A stretch of 11,219 nucleotides of DNA, taken from assembly GCA_938034715.1 (NCBI GenBank), contig CALHMM010000034.1, forward strand, positions 1 through 11,219, given 5' to 3'. A model generated the notes under the pieces. The model searched no databases and was not told the origin of the DNA. It saw nothing but the letters and a program-made list of their open reading frames with translations. Origin of the DNA: Minisyncoccota bacterium (GTDB taxonomy: Bacteria; Patescibacteriota; Minisyncoccia; Moranbacterales; GCA-2747515). Position 1 is the stretch's first letter. The number at the start of each line of letters is the position of its first letter. The translations under genes were made by a program, and so were the position numbers. Below, piece by piece: positions 7,396 to 11,219 of this stretch.

Positions 7396-8100
7396 ATGTC
7401 TACAATCTCGCTACCAAAAAAAGTAGAATATAAAGATGGTAAAGATCATACGGGCACTGTCGAGGTACTCGGCTGCTACCCAGGATACGGCACAACTCTA
7501 GGAAACGCATTACGCCGTGTGCTACTTTCCTCACTTGAAGGATCAGCAGTTACAGCTGTGAAAATAAAAGGAGTTTCTCATGAATTCTCAGCTGTAGATG
7601 GCATACAAGAGGATGTGGTTCAAATAGTTCTAAATCTCAAAGGCCTCCACTTCGCTGTCCACTCTGACGAGCCTGTAAAAGTCAGAATAAAAAAATCAGA
7701 AGTAGGCCCTGTGACTACGGACGACATCGAGAAAAGCTCTGATGTTGACATTGTTGACAAAAAGCAAGTTATTTGCAATATTACTGACAAGAAGGTAGCT
7801 CTTGATATGGAGCTAACAATTGAAAAAGGTATGGGCTATGTGCCAGTTGAGCAGCAAGAAAGAGAAGAGATAGAGCTCGGGGCTATTGCCATTGACGCCG
7901 TTTATACGCCTATCCGAAGAGTCAACTTTATTGTAGAGAACATGCGTGTCGGAAAGAGAACAGACTACGAAAAAGTGACTCTTGAGATTCAAACTGACGG
8001 AAGCATTGATTCCAAGCAAGCATTTGAGAATGCAGTGGAGATCCTCAACGAACAATTTGGCGCTTTATCTCAAGGCGACAAAGAAAAAACAGCTCAATAG
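7396..8100 (+). CDS. rpoA: RNA polymerase alpha subunit lacking the C-terminal domain
   Basis: The alpha subunit dimerises and nucleates assembly of beta and beta' in RNA polymerase. The protein has 234 residues and contains a full alpha N-terminal domain: VEVLGCYPGYGTTLGNALRR, VLLSSLEGSAVTAVKIKGV, HEFSAVDGIQEDVVQI, YTPIRRVNFIVENMRVG and the closing YEKVTLEIQTDGSI. Usual bacterial alpha is about 310-330 residues; the C-terminal DNA-binding domain is missing. The frame ends in TAG after ALSQGDKEKTAQ, and only 53 bases separate it from rplQ, so no frameshifted CTD can lie there. The domain seems truly absent rather than broken. Expected consequences, by family knowledge, are loss of UP-element contact and of CTD-dependent activators. 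No Shine-Dalgarno precedes the ATG. Confidence 0.97.
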   Translation: MSTISLPKKVEYKDGKDHTGTVEVLGCYPGYGTTLGNALRRVLLSSLEGSAVTAVKIKGVSHEFSAVDGIQEDVVQIVLNLKGLHFAVHSDEPVKVRIKKSEVGPVTTDDIEKSSDVDIVDKKQVICNITDKKVALDMELTIEKGMGYVPVEQQEREEIELGAIAIDAVYTPIRRVNFIVENMRVGKRTDYEKVTLEIQTDGSIDSKQAFENAVEILNEQFGALSQGDKEKTAQ

Positions 8101-8153
8101 CTCTCCTCACGACAAAAGATAAATCAAGTCAACGAGACTTATAAGACAGACCT

Positions 8154-8582
8154 ATGAAACATCAAAAAACTGGAAGACAATTTGGAAGAAAGCGAGCAGG
8201 TCGTAAAGCTTTGCAGCGTACAATGATTGGATCTCTTGTTCTGCGCGAGCGAATGGAAACCACCGAAGCTAAGGCTAAGGAGCTTAAAACCGTCATTGAC
8301 AGGATGATCACCAGGGCAAAAAGGGCAAACAAATCAAAAAATCCGCAGATGGAAATTCTAAGAAAGTTGGAGGGAGATATGCCGCTAGTAGCGATCAAAA
8401 AACTCTCACATACTATGATGGATAGATTTGGCTCAAGGACAAGTGGCTACACAAGAGTTATAAAGCTTTCTCCAAGAAAAAGTGACGGAGCAAGAATGGC
8501 ACTGATAGAATTTGTTGACAAGCAAGCCAAACAAAAGAAGCAACCCGCAGCCAGTAAGAAAACTACTAAAAAAGCAGCATAA
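8154..8582 (+). CDS. rplQ: 50S ribosomal protein L17 (bL17)
   Basis: L17 is a 23S rRNA-binding protein near the peptide exit tunnel. The 142-residue product begins MKHQKTGRQFGRKRAGRKAL, then QRTMIGSLVLRERMETTEAK and AKELKTVIDRMITRAKR, all characteristic, and includes RTSGYTRVIKLSPRKSDGA and MALIEFVD. The last 20 residues (KQKKQPAASKKTTKKAA) are a Lys/Ala/Thr tail beyond the core, resembling the low-complexity ends of rpsI and of the repeat protein at the window end. It directly follows rpoA as in most bacteria. TATAAG lies 8 bases before the ATG, which could be a -10, but no fitting -35 is present. There is no Shine-Dalgarno. Confidence 0.96.
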   Translation: MKHQKTGRQFGRKRAGRKALQRTMIGSLVLRERMETTEAKAKELKTVIDRMITRAKRANKSKNPQMEILRKLEGDMPLVAIKKLSHTMMDRFGSRTSGYTRVIKLSPRKSDGARMALIEFVDKQAKQKKQPAASKKTTKKAA

Positions 8583-8593
8583 ACCACAAAACT

Positions 8594-8995
8594 ATGGATC
8601 GACAAACCTATTTATACGATGCCAAAGGTAAGGTACTAGGAAGACTAGCGACTGAAATTGCTACTGTTCTTAGTGGTCGTGATCGTGTAGACTTCACGCC
8701 ACACATAGATGCTGGCGGTCATGTTGTTGTAATAAATGCAGCTCAGGTAGTGCTTACAGGAAACAAAGAGCAGGATAAGTTGTATCATCGATATTCGGGG
8801 TATGCTGGAGGACTAAAAAGCATTAGTGTAAAAGATCAACGAGAAAAAGATGCTACAAAAATAATTGAGCACGCTGTAAAGGGGATGTTGCCAAAAAATA
8901 AACTGGCAAATGCGATGATACGCAGGCTACATGTAGCAAACGATGATACGCACGGGTATCAAATCCACATCGATCGAACGCAGCTAAAGAAATAA
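8594..8995 (+). CDS. rplM: 50S ribosomal protein L13 (uL13)
   Basis: L13 is an early-assembly protein of the large subunit. The product is 133 residues, slightly below the usual 140-150. Motifs: YLYDAKGKVLGRLATEIA at the N-terminus, DFTPHIDAGGHVVVINA, VVLTGNKEQDKLYHRYSG, YAGGLKSISV, and VKGMLPKNKLANAMIRRLHV followed by a short C-terminus. The usual Asp of the HxDxGD segment is Gly here (DAGGH). It begins 11 bases after rplQ and is followed 13 bases later by rpsI, with which it almost always pairs. No Shine-Dalgarno is visible. Confidence 0.96.
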   Translation: MDRQTYLYDAKGKVLGRLATEIATVLSGRDRVDFTPHIDAGGHVVVINAAQVVLTGNKEQDKLYHRYSGYAGGLKSISVKDQREKDATKIIEHAVKGMLPKNKLANAMIRRLHVANDDTHGYQIHIDRTQLKK

Positions 8996-9008
8996 CTATC
9001 AGCCTAGT

Positions 9009-9500
9009 ATGACAACCAAAACCACAACTAAAAACGCTACATCAAAAGTAAAGACTTCGTCAATTAAAAAGAAAGTAAATACTAAGCTGGTGTCGTTTAC
9101 TGGTGAATACTTTTATGCAGTAGGAAGACGAAAGTCTGCCGTAGCACAGGTACGTGTATATAAATACGAGGGAGCTGATGAGAAGGCGTATGTCGTCAAT
9201 GAAAAATTAATGAAGGATTATTTTCCTACGTCAAATGAGTGGGATATCTTCTTAGAGTCTCTTCGGATAAGTGGCACTGAAGGACGATTGGGAGTCAGCG
9301 TGTTAGTCCGTGGTGGAGGTATTTCTGGACAAGCCCAAGCTATAAGATTAGGAATTGCACGTGCTCTCGTCAAAATGGATGAAGGCTTGCGACCAATCCT
9401 CAAATCAGAAGGACTCCTTACAAGAGATTCGCGAGTTGTAGAGAGGAAGAAACCAGGGTTGCGAAAGGCTCGCCGAAGCCCGCAATGGAGCAAGCGATAG
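9009..9500 (+). CDS. rpsI: 30S ribosomal protein S9 (uS9) with basic N-terminal extension
   Basis: S9 lies in the 30S head, and its C-terminal tail reaches the P-site tRNA. The protein is 163 residues against the usual 128-135. The excess is at the N-terminus: about 33 Thr/Lys/Ser-rich residues (MTTKTTTKNATSKVKTSS...) before the core YFYAVGRRKSAVAQVRVYK. Then follow the conserved VLVRGGGISGQAQAIRLGIA and RALVKMDEGLRPILK, and the C-terminal LLTRDSRVVERKKPGLRK ending SPQWSKR, whose final Lys-Arg contacts tRNA. An internal start nearer the core is not evident, and the ATG at 9009 sits 13 bases after rplM, so the long form is likely. It is the last gene before a strong terminator. Confidence 0.96.
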   Translation: MTTKTTTKNATSKVKTSSIKKKVNTKLVSFTGEYFYAVGRRKSAVAQVRVYKYEGADEKAYVVNEKLMKDYFPTSNEWDIFLESLRISGTEGRLGVSVLVRGGGISGQAQAIRLGIARALVKMDEGLRPILKSEGLLTRDSRVVERKKPGLRKARRSPQWSKR

Positions 9501-9516
9501 TCAGCAATTCTATTTC

Positions 9517-9542
9517 AAAAACCCCGCAAAGGCGGGGTTTTT
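9517..9542 (+). terminator. Intrinsic terminator of the ribosomal operon
   Basis: Flanking A5 and T5 runs enclose a perfect GC stem, CCCCGC (9522-9527) and GCGGGG (9532-9537), with loop AAAG. With the A-T pairs the stem is 11 bp, and the T run makes the U tract. It lies 16 bases after the rpsI stop and closes the operon; its symmetry would allow it to work in both directions. Confidence 0.95.
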
Positions 9543-9701
9543 GTATAGAACTCCAAGTATCATCAACAGACAAGGGAGGTAGCAATGTAGTATGATAAGT
9601 ATAGCAACAACATTTATACAACTGCAAAAATCATAAGCAGAACAAGAGAAACGAATCAGTCCATAGCATTCAAGTGCAATGACAGGGATAAACACAACAA
9701 G
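9543..9701. other. Intergenic region between operon terminator and tag
   Basis: These 159 bases carry no recognisable gene or RNA. They contain GGGAGG (9574-9579) with ATG TAG at 9585-9590, giving an immediate start-stop, then a 14-codon frame from 9592 to 9636. TATGAT at 9591-9596 with CAGACA at 9567-9572 (18-base spacer) is a possible weak promoter for tag. Confidence 0.4.
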
Positions 9702-10289
9702 ATGGAGAAAATAAGGTGCAAATGGAGTCACGGAGTAAATGAAAAATATACTGAGTACCACGACACACAGTGGGGTGTTCCTGTACATGAAGACAGGGAA
9801 CTTTTTGAGTCTCTTGTACTAGAAGGTGCTCAAGCAGGATTGTCTTGGGCAACAATTCTCTCCAAACGTGACGGTTACAAAAAAAATTTTGCAGACTTTG
9901 ATCCACACAAAATTGCTGAGTTTGCAGATAGTGATCTGGAGCAAAAATTGGATGACGCATCCATCGTCAGGAATAAACTCAAGATATTTAGCGTACGAAA
10001 AAATGCACGCGCATTCATTGCCGTTCAACAAGAATACGGTAGTTTCGCATCGTACTTATGGAAATTCACTAAAAATAGTCAGATAAACAAGTCATACATC
10101 AATCAATCCGATGTTCCAGTAGCGACTACATTATCAACAAAGATATCAAATGATTTAAAGAGAAGAAACTTCACATTTGTAGGTCCTACAATAGTCTACG
10201 CTTACATGCAGGCGGTGGGTCTGACAAATGATCACACAATTGACTGCTTCAGACATAAGGAAATTCTAGAACACTCAAATGTTAAATAA
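9702..10289 (+). CDS. tag: DNA-3-methyladenine glycosylase I
   Basis: Tag removes 3-methyladenine from alkylated DNA, starting base excision repair. The 195-residue length fits the family (about 185-195). Zinc-snap ligands line up with those of the E. coli enzyme: C6 (IRCKW), H20 (YHDTQWGVP), H178 and C182 (NDHTIDCF). The base-pocket residues E41 and W49 lie in LEGAQAGLSWATIL, followed by SKRDGYKKNFADFD. The later FVGPTIVYAYMQAVGLTNDH is also typical. The ATG at 9702 begins MEKIRCKW, as expected. No clear Shine-Dalgarno is present. Its last 11 bases overlap the next gene, suggesting co-translation. It lies beyond the ribosomal terminator and so needs its own promoter; TATGAT at 9591-9596 is a weak candidate. 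Confidence 0.96.
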   Translation: MEKIRCKWSHGVNEKYTEYHDTQWGVPVHEDRELFESLVLEGAQAGLSWATILSKRDGYKKNFADFDPHKIAEFADSDLEQKLDDASIVRNKLKIFSVRKNARAFIAVQQEYGSFASYLWKFTKNSQINKSYINQSDVPVATTLSTKISNDLKRRNFTFVGPTIVYAYMQAVGLTNDHTIDCFRHKEILEHSNVK

Positions 10290-10857
10290 GAAATACAAAC
10301 AGGCACAAGAAATTCTGACAAAAGGTGGTATAGTAGTTCTTCCATCTGACACGATTTATGGCATATTTTGCAGCGCAACTAATAGAGAAGCCGTAAGAAA
10401 GCTCTACGCGATGCGTAAAAGAGATACTGACAAGCCCTGCATTATACTAATTGAATCCATTCAAGGCTTAAGTGATTTCAGTATAAATATTAGCGACCAA
10501 AAACATAAGGAGCTTCAAGAATTGTGGTCAAAAAAATGTGAACCTACCACAATCATTCTCGAGTCAAGTAGTAAAAAAAATACTTATCTGCACAGAGGAA
10601 AAGGGTCGTTGGCATTTCGTGTTCCTTCAACACGAACTAAGAGGGGACGAGAACTAAAAATGCTTCTAAAAATAACAGGACCTCTGCTTGCGCCAAGTGC
10701 TAACACACAAGGAGAGGACCCAGCAACAACTGTAACTCAAGCACGAAAATACTTTACAACTAAGGTAGGTCTATACATATCACATGGCAAAAAACTAGAA
10801 GCAAGTCCTTCAAAAATTTACGACTATACTAAAGGAAGTCTCAAAAGAATTCGTTAA
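10279..10857 (+). CDS. L-threonylcarbamoyladenylate synthase (TsaC/Sua5/YrdC family)
   Basis: This family makes threonylcarbamoyl-AMP from threonine, bicarbonate and ATP, the first step of t6A37 modification of ANN-decoding tRNAs. The 192-residue protein is a single YrdC domain. Motifs: GGIVVLPSDTIYGIFC (16-31), the K47-R48 and K52-P53 substrate residues in MRKRDTDKP, EPTTIIL (88-94), LAFRVP (111-116), and GPLLAPSANTQGEDPATT (134-151). The Sua5-specific C-terminal domain is absent, so it is TsaC-like in size. Divergence at PSD in place of the commoner PTD is mild. TsaC and YciO cannot be fully separated by eye, so no symbol is given. It overlaps tag by 11 bases in another frame and has no Shine-Dalgarno, which supports coupled translation. 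Confidence 0.9.
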   Translation: MLNKKYKQAQEILTKGGIVVLPSDTIYGIFCSATNREAVRKLYAMRKRDTDKPCIILIESIQGLSDFSINISDQKHKELQELWSKKCEPTTIILESSSKKNTYLHRGKGSLAFRVPSTRTKRGRELKMLLKITGPLLAPSANTQGEDPATTVTQARKYFTTKVGLYISHGKKLEASPSKIYDYTKGSLKRIR

Positions 10858-10924
10858 AGGAATATTTAAACAAAAAACCTTCGAAACATTTGCAGTGACC
10901 TGTGCATAAAATATTCAAAAAGTG

Positions 10925-10953
10925 TTGTACTAACGTAAAAAAAACTTTATAAT
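10925..10953 (+). promoter_or_regulatory. Consensus-like sigma70 promoter for the basic repeat-protein gene
   Basis: TTGTAC (10925-10930; 4 of 6 to the -35 consensus), a 17-base spacer with an A8 run, and a perfect TATAAT (10948-10953). The transcript should start near 10960, leaving a leader of about 80 bases. The region 10858-10924 ahead of it holds no clear terminator for the preceding gene, only an A+T-rich imperfect inverted repeat (GAATATTT at 10860, AAATATTC at 10909). Confidence 0.8.
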
Positions 10954-10958
10954 TAATA

Positions 10959-10981
10959 TACAAAACAAAAATTGTTTTGTA
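10959..10981 (+). repeat. Perfect inverted repeat at the predicted transcript start
   Basis: TACAAAACAA (10959-10968), a 3-base loop AAA, and TTGTTTTGTA (10972-10981) form perfect 10-bp arms. They begin 5 bases after TATAAT, so the mRNA would start with this hairpin. It may protect the 5' end of the RNA or be an operator just downstream of the promoter. It lacks a G-C-rich stem and T tract, so it does not look like a terminator. Confidence 0.7.
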
Positions 10982-11027
10982 GCGTTTGAAAAAAAGGAAT
11001 GCGAATATAAAATATAAATAGAAAGGA

Positions 11028-11033
11028 AGGTGA
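11028..11033 (+). promoter_or_regulatory. Shine-Dalgarno sequence of the basic repeat-protein gene
   Basis: AGGTGA, within AAGGAAGGTGA, matches the anti-Shine-Dalgarno complement and lies 7 bases before the ATG at 11041. It is the only clear ribosome binding site in front of a recognised gene in this window. Confidence 0.8.
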
Positions 11034-11040
11034 AGTTCTC

Positions 11041-11219
11041 ATGGCAGCAAAAAAGAAAACTACAAAACGTAAAGTTGCAAAAAGAAAAGTTGCAAAGCGT
11101 CGTGTAGCAAAGAAAACTACAAAACGTAAAGTTGCAAAAAGAAAAGTTGCAAAGCGTCGTGTAGCAAAGAAAACTACAAAACGTAAAGTTGCAAAAAGAA
11201 AAGTTGCAAAGCGTCGTGT
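11041..11219 (+). CDS. Histone-H1-like Lys/Arg/Ala/Val repeat protein, cut by window end
   Basis: The 59 readable codons start MAAKKKTTKRKVAKRKVAKR and continue open to the edge. Apart from the first residues, the protein is a 19-residue repeat (KKTT then KRKVA, KRKVA, KRRVA, with circular order) containing only Lys, Arg, Ala, Val and Thr. There are no acidic or aromatic residues. Such composition is seen in bacterial H1-like DNA-binding proteins and in basic tails of HU-type proteins, so nucleoid binding is the best inference; an RNA-binding role is equally open. A strong promoter, 5' hairpin and good Shine-Dalgarno suggest high expression. Neither the C-terminus nor any folded domain can be seen. 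The DNA repeats are identical, so the unit number is unknown. Confidence 0.85.
   Translation, partial: MAAKKKTTKRKVAKRKVAKRRVAKKTTKRKVAKRKVAKRRVAKKTTKRKVAKRKVAKRR
11053..11219 (+). repeat. 57-bp perfect tandem repeat, almost three units, running off the window
   Basis: Units at 11053-11109 and 11110-11166 are identical base for base, and 11167-11219 matches the first 53 bases of the unit. Each encodes 19 residues in frame. Within a unit, shorter near-repeats (AAAGTTGCAAA) reflect the KRKVA sub-unit. Confidence 0.97.

Noticed and set aside
9543..9701. tRNA or other structured RNA between the terminator and tag
   Set aside because: No TTC-loop motif (GTTCRA), acceptor pairing or other tRNA hallmark is present.
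2..10857. Alternative genetic code with UGA read as glycine
   Set aside because: All conserved proteins are full length under the standard code and no in-frame TGA occurs in any of them.
11053..11219. CRISPR array
   Set aside because: The 57-bp units abut directly with no spacers and keep one open frame, so this is a coding tandem repeat.

Overview
This window looks like a chromosomal segment of a small-genome bacterium of the Candidate Phyla Radiation (Patescibacteria). The window has no rRNA or phylogenetic marker search behind this, so the assignment is an inference. It rests on three things: an FtsA-like ATPase next to a large single-pass membrane protein of a type I associate with CPR genomes; compact, mostly SD-less genes; and RNA polymerase alpha lacking its C-terminal domain. 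The DNA is visibly A+T-rich and the standard genetic code reads cleanly throughout. Every gene is on the + strand.

Layout. (1) 2-739: the C-terminal part of enolase, cut by the window start, followed by a PfkB-family sugar or nucleoside kinase (783-1811). (2) 1863-5128: an FtsA/PilM-like actin-fold ATPase and a 660-residue protein with an acidic cytoplasmic half, one membrane segment and a beta-rich exported half. The close spacing suggests one envelope or division machine. (3) 5129-5371: a 243-base intergenic region with the best sigma70-type promoter of its neighbourhood, a small inverted repeat at the -10, and a terminator-like stem and U tract before infA. (4) 5372-9500: a nine-gene translation/transcription operon, infA-rpmJ-rpsM-rpsK-rpsD-rpoA-rplQ-rplM-rpsI, closed by a strong intrinsic terminator. 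(5) 9702-10857: tag (3-methyladenine DNA glycosylase I) overlapping a TsaC/Sua5-family tRNA t6A synthesis gene. (6) 10858-11219: a consensus-like promoter, a perfect hairpin at the expected transcript start, a real Shine-Dalgarno, and the beginning of a histone-H1-like Lys/Arg protein built of identical 57-bp repeats in which the window ends.

The central block couples translation initiation (IF-1), the 30S head and platform proteins S13/S11/S4/S9, 50S proteins L36/L17/L13 and the RNA polymerase alpha subunit, the usual bacterial co-regulation of ribosome and polymerase synthesis. The most notable departures from the ordinary are the absent alpha-CTD, the possible attenuator or small RNA ahead of infA, the near-total lack of Shine-Dalgarno sequences except before the basic repeat protein, and the absence of TGA among 15 stop codons.
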